From Paenibacillus mesophilus (GTDB taxonomy: Bacteria; Bacillota; Bacilli; Paenibacillales; NBRC-103111), in contig NZ_VCRA01000011.1 of NCBI RefSeq assembly GCF_005938385.1, positions 62,001 through 126,000 of the forward strand: DNA of 64,000 nucleotides, in the 5' to 3' direction. This document shows, piece by piece, positions 25,387 to 33,501 of the stretch. A model generated the notes under the pieces. The model ran no database searches. It was given only the letters and a program-made list of their open reading frames with translations, and was not told the DNA's origin. Positions within the stretch are counted from its first letter, which is position 1. Each line of letters begins with the position of its first letter. A program made the position numbers and the translations under genes.

Positions 25387-26316
25387 TTACTTGTTCAAAT
25401 CTTCAATCGAATCGATGTCCATGTACTTGGGCACGACGAGGCCGGTTTTGGTCCCGTTCAAGTTCGGACCGAGATCTTCGACCTTGTCCTTGTATTTGTT
25501 CAGGTAATCCTCGTGCGTCGTCGGCAGCCAAGCGGCAACCATCGCGTCCGTATCGCCGCCGGCGACTCCCGCCCACATCGGCCCGGCTTCTACTTGCAGA
25601 GCGGTAACCTTGTAGCCGAGCTTGCTTTCCAGCACGTATTTCATGACGTTCGTGCTCGCGATTTCCGAATCCCAGGCGACATAGCCGAGCTTAAGCGGTT
25701 TGCCTTCCGCTTTTTCTACCCCTTCGACCCATTTGCCGACTTTGTCCGCGTTGGCGTCCACCCAATCTTTGGCGGCCTGCTCCGGCTTCTTGCCGTCTTG
25801 AACCGCTCCCATCACGACCGCCATATCGTCCGGCGTCCATTCGAACCGGTCCAATACCGCATAAGCGGAAGGATGCTCCGTCTTTAATCCGAGGCGCGCT
25901 ATCGTATGAATTTGTTCATCTCCGCCGAACGCGTTTTTCGGATCTTTCAAATATTTCAGCTCATATTTGGCGAACATCCAGTGAGGAGTCCAGCCGGTTA
26001 CGATAATGGGCTTTTTGTCCTTCATCGCTTTGTCCAGCGCGGCGGTCATGGCGGCTCCGGACCCTTCCACGAGCTTCCAGTCCTTCAATCCGTATGTTTC
26101 CATCGCCTTATTCGTTGATTTCATAATGCCGGCCCCGGGATCAATCCCGATAATTTGCCGGTTGACTTGCTCCGCCGCCGATTTAGAGCCGGAGGACGGG
26201 GCTTTGCCGCCGGCCGTACCGCCTTCGTCGGAAGAGCCTTGGTTGGAGCAGCCCGTCATAACGGCCGCCAGCGTAAGAGCGGCGAGTACGAAACGTTTCG
26301 TTGTAATTGCACCCAT
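25387..26316 (-). CDS. opuAC: Glycine betaine ABC transporter, substrate-binding lipoprotein
   Basis: A 309-residue lipoprotein with a lipobox (VMTGC) and the OpuAC ligand-binding fold. It closely follows B. subtilis OpuAC: IIGIDPGAGIMKSTNKAM, VTGWTPHWMFAKYELKYLKDP and LGYVAWDSEIASTNVMKYVLE, with the aromatic Trp residues that cage the betaine trimethylammonium group. ATG with AAGGAGA nine bases upstream. It is the last gene of opuAA-AB-AC and captures betaine outside the membrane under osmotic stress. Confidence 0.95.
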   Translation of the reverse strand: MGAITTKRFVLAALTLAAVMTGCSNQGSSDEGGTAGGKAPSSGSKSAAEQVNRQIIGIDPGAGIMKSTNKAMETYGLKDWKLVEGSGAAMTAALDKAMKDKKPIIVTGWTPHWMFAKYELKYLKDPKNAFGGDEQIHTIARLGLKTEHPSAYAVLDRFEWTPDDMAVVMGAVQDGKKPEQAAKDWVDANADKVGKWVEGVEKAEGKPLKLGYVAWDSEIASTNVMKYVLESKLGYKVTALQVEAGPMWAGVAGGDTDAMVAAWLPTTHEDYLNKYKDKVEDLGPNLNGTKTGLVVPKYMDIDSIEDLNK

Positions 26317-26331
26317 CTATTATCGTCTCCT

Positions 26332-27159
26332 TTATCGCTTGGATTTCATCATGCGTTGTGTAAAACGATCCAAAATAATCGCCACGATGACGACGGCCAG
26401 ACCCGCCTCGAAGCCTTCGCCGATTTTGAGCTGCGTTACGGCGCGGTAGACGGATGCTCCGACGCCTTGCGCCCCGATCATCGAAGCGATGACTACCATC
26501 GACAGCGACAGCATGATCGTCTGGTTGATCCCGGCCATAATCGTCGGCCAAGCAAGCGGCAGCTCGACCTTCAGCAGCTTCTGGGCCGGCGTCGAGCCAA
26601 AAGCGTCGGCGGCTTCTCCCAGCTCCGAAGGTACTTGACGTATGCCCAGATGAGTCAAACGGATGGTGGGAGGCACGGCGAAAATGACCGAAGCGATGAC
26701 GCCGGGGACGACTCCCAACCCGAAAAACATGACCGCCGGTATCAAGTAAACGAAGGCGGGCATCGTCTGCATAAAGTCCAGCACCGGCGTCACCGTTTGC
26801 GCGGCCGCCTTGCTTCTGGAGCATAAAATGCCGAGCGGGATCCCGAATACGACGGATATGAAGGCCGACGAAAGCACGAGAGCGAGCGTATCCATCGTTT
26901 CGTTCCAAAAGCCCAAATTGACGATCAACAGAAGCCCGATTACGGTTAAGGCGGCCATCCGCCACTTCCCCAGCTTGAATGCTATCGCCGCGAATATCGC
27001 AACCAGCAGCAGCGCGGGAATAGCGTGTAGAGCGGTCGAGAAGCTTTCGACCAAACCGTTAATGACGAATGAGAGGAAATCGAACACGCCCGACAAATTC
27101 GCGGAGAGCCAGTCGACGAAGCTTTCCACCCAGTGGTCAAGAGGTAATTTCGGGAACAT
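26332..27159 (-). CDS. opuAB: Glycine betaine ABC transporter, permease
   Basis: A 275-residue permease with about seven TM segments. The cytoplasmic EAA-type loop is visible as GEAADAFGSTPAQKLLKVELPLAWPTIMAGINQTIM. The N-terminal amphipathic region (WVESFVDWLSANLSGVFDFLSFVINGLV) is typical of OpuAB/ProW. It overlaps the 3' end of opuAA by 23 bases and precedes opuAC by 15 bp, so the three are one operon. Confidence 0.95.
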   Translation of the reverse strand: MFPKLPLDHWVESFVDWLSANLSGVFDFLSFVINGLVESFSTALHAIPALLLVAIFAAIAFKLGKWRMAALTVIGLLLIVNLGFWNETMDTLALVLSSAFISVVFGIPLGILCSRSKAAAQTVTPVLDFMQTMPAFVYLIPAVMFFGLGVVPGVIASVIFAVPPTIRLTHLGIRQVPSELGEAADAFGSTPAQKLLKVELPLAWPTIMAGINQTIMLSLSMVVIASMIGAQGVGASVYRAVTQLKIGEGFEAGLAVVIVAIILDRFTQRMMKSKR

Positions 27160-28354
27160 CGGCGTTCACCTCCCTCCCGGGTATTTGACCCGCTAGCGCT
27201 CCCAGAACGGCCCCGCGAACGATAACTCCCATAAGCCGATTGCTTTCGTTAACGACGGCAACGGGAAACTTGGATGTGCCGCATATTTCAAACAGATCGT
27301 TCAGCAGCGTCTGGGGAGCTACTTGCGGGCCGTCGTGGTTGACGATATCCGCGATTGTTTTGTTCGTTCGAATCGCTTCAACCGCATCCTCCGCCGAAAT
27401 GACGCCGAGCAGCGTTTTGGACCGGTCCACCACGAATAAGTTGGAAATGCCCCTCTCCCGCATCAATTGAAGAGCGACACGGGGACCGCGGTCCGGGCCG
27501 ATCGTCTCCGGCCTCCTCATCACATGCTCGGCCGTCAGTACTTTGGATAAGTCCGCATCCTCCACGAACCGCTCCACGTATTCGTTGGCCGGATGAATCA
27601 TAATTTCCTCCGGAGTTCCGACCTGCACGACGGCGCCGTCTCGCATCAGGGCGATCTTGTCCCCGATGCGCAGTGCTTCGTCCAGATCGTGAGTAATAAA
27701 CACGATCGTTTTCTTCATTTTCATCTGCAGCTCGAGCAGCTCATCCTGCATGCTGCGGCGTATGAGCGGGTCCAAAGCGCTGAACGCTTCGTCCATCAGC
27801 AGCACGTCCGGCTCGCTCGCCAGCGCCCTGGCCAGACCGACCCGCTGCTGCATCCCGCCGCTCAGCTCATCCGGCATTTTATCCGCCCAGTTGTCGAGAC
27901 CGACGAGCCTCAGTGCCTTCTCCGCCTTTTCTTTGCGCTCTTTCTTCGGAATCCCTTGAATTTCCAGCCCGAATTCTACATTGGACACGACGCTGCGGTG
28001 GGGAAGCAGAGCGAATTTCTGGAAGACCATCCCGATCGTCTTGCGGCGTACTTCGCGCAATTCGTTGGCGTTCATATGCATAATGCTTTTATCCCGCACG
28101 ATAATGTCGCCGGAAGAAGGCTCGATGAGTCTGTTCAGCATGCGTACGAGCGTCGACTTCCCGCTGCCTGACAAACCCATGATGACGAATATTTCCCCTT
28201 CCCCGATTTGCAAGCTGACCCGGTTGACGGCGAGAACGAGCTGCTTTTCTTTGGCCAGCCGTTCTTTCGTCCAGCCCTCCTCCAGCAGCTTGGCCGCATG
28301 ATGCGGAGACGACACGAACAGCTTGCTGACTTCTTTGAGCTCGATGATTGCCAT
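27137..28354 (-). CDS. opuAA: Glycine betaine ABC transporter, ATPase with CBS domains
   Basis: A 405-residue ATPase. Walker A is MGLSGSGKSTLVR, the Q-loop GMVFQKFALLPH, the signature LSGGMQQRVGLARALA, and Walker B VLLMDEAFSALDP. The C-terminal 130 residues contain two CBS domains (VMRRPETIGPDRGPRVALQLM and SRLMGVIVRG), which in OpuA sense ionic strength. Start ATG 28354 follows GGGGTG. First gene of the operon. Confidence 0.95.
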   Translation of the reverse strand: MAIIELKEVSKLFVSSPHHAAKLLEEGWTKERLAKEKQLVLAVNRVSLQIGEGEIFVIMGLSGSGKSTLVRMLNRLIEPSSGDIIVRDKSIMHMNANELREVRRKTIGMVFQKFALLPHRSVVSNVEFGLEIQGIPKKERKEKAEKALRLVGLDNWADKMPDELSGGMQQRVGLARALASEPDVLLMDEAFSALDPLIRRSMQDELLELQMKMKKTIVFITHDLDEALRIGDKIALMRDGAVVQVGTPEEIMIHPANEYVERFVEDADLSKVLTAEHVMRRPETIGPDRGPRVALQLMRERGISNLFVVDRSKTLLGVISAEDAVEAIRTNKTIADIVNHDGPQVAPQTLLNDLFEICGTSKFPVAVVNESNRLMGVIVRGAVLGALAGQIPGREVNADVPEITS

Positions 28355-28394
28355 TTCGCAACACCCCTTTTCCAAATTACCGAGTAAAGCTACC

Positions 28395-28429
28395 GGTATA
28401 TTGTATACCTAAACCGGACAAAATTACAA
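28395..28429 (-). promoter_or_regulatory. opuA promoter with a palindrome over the -10 element
   Basis: On the minus strand TTGTAA (28424-28429) and TACAAT (28400-28405) are 18 bp apart. The -10 lies inside GGTATATTGTATACC (28395-28409), a 6-bp inverted repeat around three bases, well placed for a repressor. Confidence 0.65.
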
Positions 28430-28453
28430 CAATAAAAACTTTATATATAGAAC

Positions 28454-28510
28454 GTACAGAGAATACTGTACAAACAATTCTGCCGAATGCTCCGGAATGC
28501 TCCCGCATTC
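28454..28510. promoter_or_regulatory. Candidate GbsR operators between opuA and gbsR
   Basis: Inverted repeats GTACA-N8-TGTAC (28454-28471) and GAATGC-TCCC-GCATTC (28495-28510) lie between the divergent promoters. GAATGCTCC is also directly repeated at 28485 and 28495. A gbsR promoter follows: TTTACA (28526-28531), 17 bp, TAAAAT (28549-28554). Confidence 0.45.
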
Positions 28511-28597
28511 TCCCGGACACGTTTCTTTACATTCCGAAACGGTTCTCATAAAATAACAGGTAGGCAGTATGCGCTTGGAACTAGGAGGACGAAAACG

Positions 28598-29158
28598 ATG
28601 CAGCCGTTTGACGGGTTGTCCGAACAACATATAGAGAAGATTGTAAAAGCCCGGAAGCGTGTAATCGAGGCGATCGGCAAAAATATGGATTTGTACGGCG
28701 TCACGCAGTCTGTCGGCCATTTATACGGTATGTTATTTTTTTCGGAGAAACCGATGACGCTCGATGAAATGGGCAAAGAGATGGAAATGAGCAAGACGAG
28801 CATGAGCACGGGCGTACGCATGCTGCTTGATTTGAAGATGGTTCACAAGGTGTGGGAGAAGGGTGCGCGCAAAGATTTGTACGAGGTCGAGCCGGACTGG
28901 CATCAGACGTTTACCGACTATTTCGGAATCGAATGGCGCAAGGCTGTCGAAGCGAACGTGATTGCGCTGAAACGTTCGGCTCAGGAGCTGCGACTCCTGC
29001 AGCAGACGGAGGAAGGGAACGAGAAGCTGAACGAGCTGCTGTCCCGCGACTTGGACAAAATCGAGGGCGCCTTAAGCTACTATGATTGGCTGGACCGATT
29101 GATCGATACGCTGGATTCCGGGAAAATTTATGAGCTTGTTCCGAAAGAAAAGCCTTAA
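28598..29158 (+). CDS. gbsR: GbsR/OpcR-type MarR-family regulator
   Basis: A 186-residue regulator with a winged helix-turn-helix (GMLFFSEKPMTLDEMGKEMEMSKTSMSTGVRMLLDL) and a C-terminal helical dimerisation region, the layout of the GbsR/OpcR/OpuAR group that senses choline or represses compatible-solute importers. Start ATG 28598 with TAGGAGG nine bases upstream. It is divergent from opuAA across palindromes, so it most likely represses opuA. It could be called opuAR or opcR as well. Confidence 0.85.
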   Translation: MQPFDGLSEQHIEKIVKARKRVIEAIGKNMDLYGVTQSVGHLYGMLFFSEKPMTLDEMGKEMEMSKTSMSTGVRMLLDLKMVHKVWEKGARKDLYEVEPDWHQTFTDYFGIEWRKAVEANVIALKRSAQELRLLQQTEEGNEKLNELLSRDLDKIEGALSYYDWLDRLIDTLDSGKIYELVPKEKP

Positions 29159-29167
29159 AGTCTGTAG

Positions 29168-29207
29168 CGGCACTCTTCTCGTATGAAGGGATGCCGTTGT
29201 TTTTTTT
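29168..29207 (+). terminator. Terminator after gbsR
   Basis: CGGCA (29168-29172) pairs with TGCCG (29192-29196) with inner CTCTT/AAGGG pairing, followed by TTGTTTTTTTT. Confidence 0.6.
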
Positions 29208-29268
29208 GTACGCCAAAAAATGCGGAACCATTGTGGCATTTATTCGTCCGCACTGGTAAACTGGAATG

Positions 29269-29286
29269 GAAACGATCAGAAACGAA
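29269..29286. promoter_or_regulatory. GAAACGA direct repeats upstream of the DeoR gene
   Basis: GAAACGA occurs at 29269-29275 and 29279-29285, a 10-bp (one helical turn) phase. The same core occurs three times upstream of the adjacent aldolase gene, suggesting binding by the DeoR-family protein. Confidence 0.5.
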
Positions 29287-29343
29287 ATCGAACAATCTCA
29301 ATCGACCCATAGTAAAAGGTATAAATAAGGCAGGAGGACGCGG

Positions 29344-30117
29344 ATGTTTGCGGAGGAACGATACTTGCGGATTATGGAGCTGGTAAACCGGGAAGGCAAA
29401 GCGACGGTTGCCGAGCTTAGCGACGCGCTGGGGGTATCTCCGGTGACGGTTAGAAGGGATTTGGAGAAGCTGGAGGAGAAGGAGCTGCTGATCCGAACGC
29501 ATGGCGGAGCGATGGCGCTGCATTCCCGGGTAAGCGAGGTGGCCCACGAGAAGTCCTTCTCCGAGAAGGAGGAGGCGCTGGCCGCCGAGAAAGAGCGTAT
29601 CGCCGAAGCCGCGGCCAAGCTTGTGGGCGACGAAGATGCGATATTGCTGACGGCGGGTACGACCAATATGATGCTGGCCAAAAAGCTTGCGGGCAAAAAA
29701 GGACTGAAGGTCGTCACGAATGCCGCCAACATCGCGGTGCAGATCGGCAATTACGCCGACTTCGAGATCATTCTGATCGGCGGGAAGCTGCGCCCCAAAT
29801 CTTATGCCCTCGTCGGGCCGCTTGCCGAAAGCGCGCTCTCCCACATCCGGGTGGATAAATTGTTTTTGGGGGTAGACGGTTTCGATATGGCGGAAGGGCT
29901 GACGACGCCGAATTTGTCCGAAGCGAATATGGACCGCAATATGATTTCCATCGCTAAGGAAGTCATCGTTGTAGCCGATCACAGCAAGTTCGGAAAGGTG
30001 TTTTTCTCGCATGTCGCCCCGCTGTCGGTCGTCCATACGGTCGTTACGGATCGGGAGCTTGACAGTAGAACGTGCGATCAAATCCGCGATCTCGGCATTC
30101 AGCTGATCGTCACTTGA
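29344..30117 (+). CDS. DeoR/GlpR family sugar-phosphate-responsive regulator
   Basis: A 257-residue regulator. The N-terminal HTH (GKATVAELSDALGVSPVTVRRDLEKLEEKELLIRTHGGA) is the classical DeoR signature, and residues 75-250 form a DeoRC sugar-phosphate-binding domain (DAILLTAGTTNMMLAKKL, VTNAANIAVQI, DKLFLGVDGFD). ATG with AGGAGG upstream. It is followed by an aldolase and a PfkB-type kinase that have their own promoter. It is probably a repressor relieved by a sugar phosphate from that pathway. Confidence 0.9.
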   Translation: MFAEERYLRIMELVNREGKATVAELSDALGVSPVTVRRDLEKLEEKELLIRTHGGAMALHSRVSEVAHEKSFSEKEEALAAEKERIAEAAAKLVGDEDAILLTAGTTNMMLAKKLAGKKGLKVVTNAANIAVQIGNYADFEIILIGGKLRPKSYALVGPLAESALSHIRVDKLFLGVDGFDMAEGLTTPNLSEANMDRNMISIAKEVIVVADHSKFGKVFFSHVAPLSVVHTVVTDRELDSRTCDQIRDLGIQLIVT

Positions 30118-30145
30118 TAGTCGGCTAAAGCTTGCAAAAAAAGAT

Positions 30146-30196
30146 TTGTCACGCGAATAAGGATCAGTTACAATAGAAAAAGAAACGAAACGAAAC
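30146..30196 (+). promoter_or_regulatory. Promoter and GAAAC-repeat operator of the aldolase-kinase operon
   Basis: TTGTCA (30146-30151), 17 bp, TACAAT (30169-30174). Immediately downstream, GAAACGAAACGAAAC (30182-30196) has a 5-bp period and covers the expected transcription start, a repressing position. Confidence 0.65.
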
Positions 30197-30236
30197 CAAA
30201 TACTCAAAAAAGTAAGCCATCCGGGAGGAATTATTC

Positions 30237-31103
30237 ATGCCATTAGTCTCTTCTACACCGATGCTTCAAGCAGCGCGCGCCGGCGGATATTGTATCGGCG
30301 CCTTCAACGTGCATACACTGGAAATGCTCCAGGCGGTCGTGGAAGCCGCCGTCGAGACGGATTCCCCGCTCATCATTCAGTCGACGGTAGGCACGGTTAA
30401 GCATTTGGGGCCGGAATATATCGCGGCGGCGGCGACGGTGGCTTCGAATATGAATCGGATTCCGATCGCCCTGCATCTGGATCACTGTACCGAGTTCGAT
30501 CTTATCGTACGCTGTATCCGTGCGGGCTATACGTCGGTCATGATCGACGCCTCGCATTCCCCGTTTGAAGAAAACGTCCGCCAGACGCTGCGAGTCGTCG
30601 AAGTGGCCAAGCCGGCAGGCGTGAACATCGAAGCCGAGCTCGGCAAAGTAGGCGGCGTGGAGGACGAAATCGTCGTTGCCGATAACGAAGCTTTGATGGC
30701 GGACCCGGACGAATGCGCTAAATTCGTCGAACTGACAGGAGTGCCGACGCTCGCGCCGGCGATCGGAACCGCGCATGGCATCTACAAAGGCGAGCCGAAG
30801 ATCGATTTCGACCGGATCGGCAAAATTGCAAGTCTCGTGGATGTTCCGCTCGTTCTGCACGGCGGCTCGGGTATTCCGGAAGAGCAGGTGCGCCGCGCCG
30901 TTTCGCTCGGTATGGCGAAAATGAACGTCGCTACGGAGCTTAGAATCGTGTTCTCCGATGCAATCAAAGCGATCTTCGCCAAAAATCCGGAAGAAAACGA
31001 TCCGCGCAAATATATGGTGCCCGCCAAACAGGCGCTCAAGGAAGCGGCTATCGAGAAAATGCGGCTGTGCGGCAGCTTCGGCAAAGCAAAAGATTTCCGT
31101 TAA
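30237..31103 (+). CDS. Class II ketose-bisphosphate aldolase (FbaA/GatY type)
   Basis: A 288-residue zinc aldolase. Ligands are recognisable in ALHLDHCTEFD (two positions), MIDASHSPFEENV, GTAHGIYKGEP (His) and VLHGGSGIPEEQ. It cleaves fructose 1,6- or tagatose 1,6-bisphosphate to triose phosphates; the sequence alone does not separate the two. Coupling to a PfkB-type hexose-phosphate kinase and a DeoR regulator favours a dedicated ketose pathway over housekeeping glycolysis. ATG with GGGAGG eight bases upstream. Confidence 0.9.
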   Translation: MPLVSSTPMLQAARAGGYCIGAFNVHTLEMLQAVVEAAVETDSPLIIQSTVGTVKHLGPEYIAAAATVASNMNRIPIALHLDHCTEFDLIVRCIRAGYTSVMIDASHSPFEENVRQTLRVVEVAKPAGVNIEAELGKVGGVEDEIVVADNEALMADPDECAKFVELTGVPTLAPAIGTAHGIYKGEPKIDFDRIGKIASLVDVPLVLHGGSGIPEEQVRRAVSLGMAKMNVATELRIVFSDAIKAIFAKNPEENDPRKYMVPAKQALKEAAIEKMRLCGSFGKAKDFR

Positions 31104-31140
31104 TAGCGGCACAAACAACGGAAAGGAAGCGTCGGCGAAA

Positions 31141-32079
31141 ATGGCACTCATTACAACGGTTACATTAAATGCGGCGATCGATAAGACGTATGTGCTGGAC
31201 TCCTTCCCGCTCGGCAAAGTATCGCGGGTTTCCGAGATGATCAGCGTACCCGGAGGTAAAGGCATCAACGTGGCACGCGTCGTAAGTCAGCTTGGCGGAT
31301 CGGTAAAAGCGACCGGTTTCGTGGGAGGGAGCAACGGCGATTATATCGTCAAGGAGCTCGTCAAATCGGACATCGACAACGATTTTGTACAGGTTGAAGG
31401 AGAGTCCCGGCTTTGCTTGAACATGATCGACAAAACGACCGGAACTTCGACCGAGCTGTTGGAACCCGGACCGGTTATTAGGGAACGGCATATCGAGGCG
31501 ATGAAGCAAAAAGTGAAACATCTTGCCGCCGGTTCTTCCATCGTTGCTTTTTCGGGAAGCCTCCCGAAAGGGGCTCCATCCACGCTGTATGCGGAATTAG
31601 TCGCAGCGGCGAAGGCGCAAGGAGCGAAAGCGTTCCTCGATACGAGCGGAGAGGCGCTTGTTGAAGGAGTTAAAGCGAAGCCGTATTTCATCAAGCCGAA
31701 CGAGGATGAGATCGATAAGCTGCTGGGCAGCAAGCCGGACGGCGAATCGAATCTGCATGCCGGGATTAGACGGCTGATGGATGAAGGCATCGAATGCGTC
31801 GTCGTCACGCTCGGAGCAAGCGGCTCCATAGCCGGATTCGGCGGACGGTTATATCGAATCCGGGCGCCGCGCATCGAGGCGATTAACCCCGTCGGGAGCG
31901 GCGATTCGTTCGTGGCCGGGATGGCGTTCGCGGTTGCCGCCGGCGAGCCGGTCGAGCAGGCGCTTCGGCTTGCCACCGCTTCCGGAACGGCGAACGCGCT
32001 GAACGCTCAAGCGGGAGACGTCCGTCTCGAGGACGTCCGACGACTGCTCGCGGAAGTGCAAATAGAGCCGATCGTTTGA
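31141..32079 (+). CDS. 1-phosphofructokinase/tagatose-6-phosphate kinase (PfkB family)
   Basis: A 312-residue ribokinase-fold kinase. VTLNAAIDKTYVLD at the N-terminus and PGGKGINVARVVSQLGG are FruK/LacC signatures, and NPVGSGDSFVAGMAFA holds the catalytic Asp and anion hole. It phosphorylates fructose 1-phosphate or tagatose 6-phosphate to the bisphosphate split by the upstream aldolase, 37 bp away. No PTS fructose permease is present, so the source of the substrate is not in this locus. A terminator follows. Confidence 0.88.
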   Translation: MALITTVTLNAAIDKTYVLDSFPLGKVSRVSEMISVPGGKGINVARVVSQLGGSVKATGFVGGSNGDYIVKELVKSDIDNDFVQVEGESRLCLNMIDKTTGTSTELLEPGPVIRERHIEAMKQKVKHLAAGSSIVAFSGSLPKGAPSTLYAELVAAAKAQGAKAFLDTSGEALVEGVKAKPYFIKPNEDEIDKLLGSKPDGESNLHAGIRRLMDEGIECVVVTLGASGSIAGFGGRLYRIRAPRIEAINPVGSGDSFVAGMAFAVAAGEPVEQALRLATASGTANALNAQAGDVRLEDVRRLLAEVQIEPIV

Positions 32080-32086
32080 ATACTCC

Positions 32087-32114
32087 GCCGGTCAATTTGG
32101 GACCGGCTTTTTTC
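32087..32114 (+). terminator. Terminator after the PfkB-type kinase gene
   Basis: A perfect GCCGGTC/GACCGGC stem (32087-32093 with 32101-32107) followed by six T. Confidence 0.8.
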
Positions 32115-32131
32115 TCTGTTTAGGAATAACC

Positions 32132-32278
32132 ACTTTTGGGGGATGCTTTTGAGGGGGCGCCCTCGAAAGTACTCGGAATATGCTGCGGAGATTTGCTCCA
32201 CTTTCGGGGGAATGTTTTTTGGGGGTTCCCCCAAAAGTACTCGGAATAAGCTTCGGAGATTTTCTTCACTTTTGGGGG
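32132..32278 (+). repeat. Dispersed GGGGG-hairpin repeat, tandem copies 2 and 3
   Basis: ACTTT(T/C)GGGGG arms at 32132, 32200 and 32268 give an exact 68-bp period. Complementary CCCTCGAAAGT (32160-32170) and CCCCCAAAAGT (32228-32238) each precede a 29-nt loop. Each right arm can instead pair with the next left arm 17 nt away, so alternative hairpins are possible. It lies between a terminator and the DUF1499-like gene. Confidence 0.85.
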
Positions 32279-32374
32279 ATGAACTAATATTTCTTTTTCT
32301 TGCGTGAAAACCGTGTTAATATGGAATATAGTGCGAGAACGAGAAATACGTATCGAACCAGGGGGGATTCGCTT

Positions 32375-32764
32375 TTGTTGAAGAGAATGTTAGTCGGCCT
32401 CATCCGCAGTCATGAAGTAACAGGCGACAAAGCTAGAGATCCGGCGCTCAAGACGAGATACTATAAGCTTCCGAAGGACAAGCTTTGGGAGGAAGTCATA
32501 TCGCTCTTGAAAAAGCTGCCGAAATACACCCTTCTGCACGAAGTGAAAAACGTCGGGGAAATTGTCGTCACCAAACGGACGATAACGGGCCGGACTCAGG
32601 ATATAACGATAACTTTGTTCTCCATGAACCCGGTCAAATCGGCGATCGATATTTATTCGGCGTCCCGGGGCTCGCTCGGGGATCTCGGATCCAATTACAG
32701 AACGATAATCGAGCTGTTCAATTTATTCGATCAGAAGCTCAGCAACTATAAAACGGACAAATAA
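32375..32764 (+). CDS. DUF1499-like cytosolic protein
   Basis: A 129-residue soluble protein. The pattern DPALKTRYYKLPKDKLWEEVISLLKKLPKYTLLHEVKNVGEIVVTKRTITGRTQDITITLF followed by SASRGSLGDLGSNYRTIIELFNLFDQKL fits the small DUF1499-type fold, function unknown. The start is TTG 32375 (or the next TTG codon), behind AGGGGGG. The tandem hairpin repeats end about 100 bp upstream. The family assignment is from memory and moderately secure. Confidence 0.68.
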   Translation: MLKRMLVGLIRSHEVTGDKARDPALKTRYYKLPKDKLWEEVISLLKKLPKYTLLHEVKNVGEIVVTKRTITGRTQDITITLFSMNPVKSAIDIYSASRGSLGDLGSNYRTIIELFNLFDQKLSNYKTDK

Positions 32765-32777
32765 TCGGCCTGAATAA

Positions 32778-32818
32778 AACAGCGGCGAGGAATCGGGATT
32801 CCTGCCGCTGTTATTCAT
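32778..32818. terminator. Bidirectional terminator between the DUF1499-like gene and tpx
   Basis: AACAGCGGC-AGGAATC pairs with GATTCCT-GCCGCTGTT, one unpaired base per side, between convergent genes. Confidence 0.8.
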
Positions 32819-32834
32819 TTCGGCGACTTTGCGC

Positions 32835-33353
32835 TTATTTCAAGCCTTTAACGGCTTCCAGAGCCGCTTCGTAATTCGGATGCTCGGTCATTTCGCCCAA
32901 GTATTGAACGTATTGAACCGTATCGTTTGCGTCCACGACGAAGATGGAGCGCATCAGCAGCTGCAATTCCTTGATCAGGACACCGTATGCTTGTCCGAAC
33001 GATTTGGACTTATAGTCGGAGAGCGTTTCGACTTTATCGACGCCGGCGGCGCCGCACCAGCGGGATTGCGCGAAAGGCAAATCGACGCTGATCGTCAAAA
33101 TGACGACGTTGTCGCCCAAGCTGGCCGCTTCTTCGTTAAAGCGACGGGTTTGTTGATCGCAAACGCCCGTGTCGAGCGATGGCACGACGCTGATCAGCTT
33201 GATTTTGCCCGCATAATCGGCAAGCGTCGCTTCCGTCACCAAATTTTTATTAACCGTAAAGTTCGGAGCTTTGTCGCCGACTTTGATTTCCGGACCGACC
33301 AGCGTGATCGGATTTCCTTTAAATGTAGCGGCTCCAGCACGTTCTTGTGTCAT
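32835..33353 (-). CDS. tpx: Thiol peroxidase
   Basis: A 172-residue atypical 2-Cys peroxiredoxin. The peroxidatic Cys is in SVVPSLDTGVCDQQTRRFN and the resolving Cys in FAQSRWCGAAG, exactly the Tpx arrangement. It reduces hydrogen peroxide and lipid hydroperoxides in the cytoplasm. AGGAGGACG precedes the ATG. It is the second thiol peroxidase in the window, after the BCP protein at 9.9 kb, and is monocistronic. Confidence 0.95.
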   Translation of the reverse strand: MTQERAGAATFKGNPITLVGPEIKVGDKAPNFTVNKNLVTEATLADYAGKIKLISVVPSLDTGVCDQQTRRFNEEAASLGDNVVILTISVDLPFAQSRWCGAAGVDKVETLSDYKSKSFGQAYGVLIKELQLLMRSIFVVDANDTVQYVQYLGEMTEHPNYEAALEAVKGLK

Positions 33354-33466
33354 GGAATAATCGTCCTCCTACCGAATGAGAAAGTTTGGCAATCACCATC
33401 TCTCATTATATCGGAACGGCGTAACCATTGTCCAATGAATTGGGGTACGAATTGGAATATGCGGCA

Positions 33467-33494
33467 TGAAAAAGCGCCCCTTGAAGCGGGGCGC
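33467..33494 (-). terminator. Terminator after the WGxxGxxG-type protein gene
   Basis: On the minus strand GCGCCCC pairs with GGGGCGC around GCTTCAA, followed by TTTTTC. Confidence 0.8.
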
Positions 33495-33501
33495 ATATCG
33501 A

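Noticed and set aside
28355-28597. Riboswitch in the opuA leader
   Set aside because: The region is short, A+T-rich and dominated by DNA palindromes near promoters; no known riboswitch core was seen.
30243-31268. 341-codon minus-strand ORF opposite the aldolase
   Set aside because: Antisense shadow of a strongly recognised class II aldolase with no independent features.
32132-32278. CRISPR array
   Set aside because: Units are contiguous 68-bp repeats with conserved interiors, not short repeats with unique spacers, and no cas gene is nearby.
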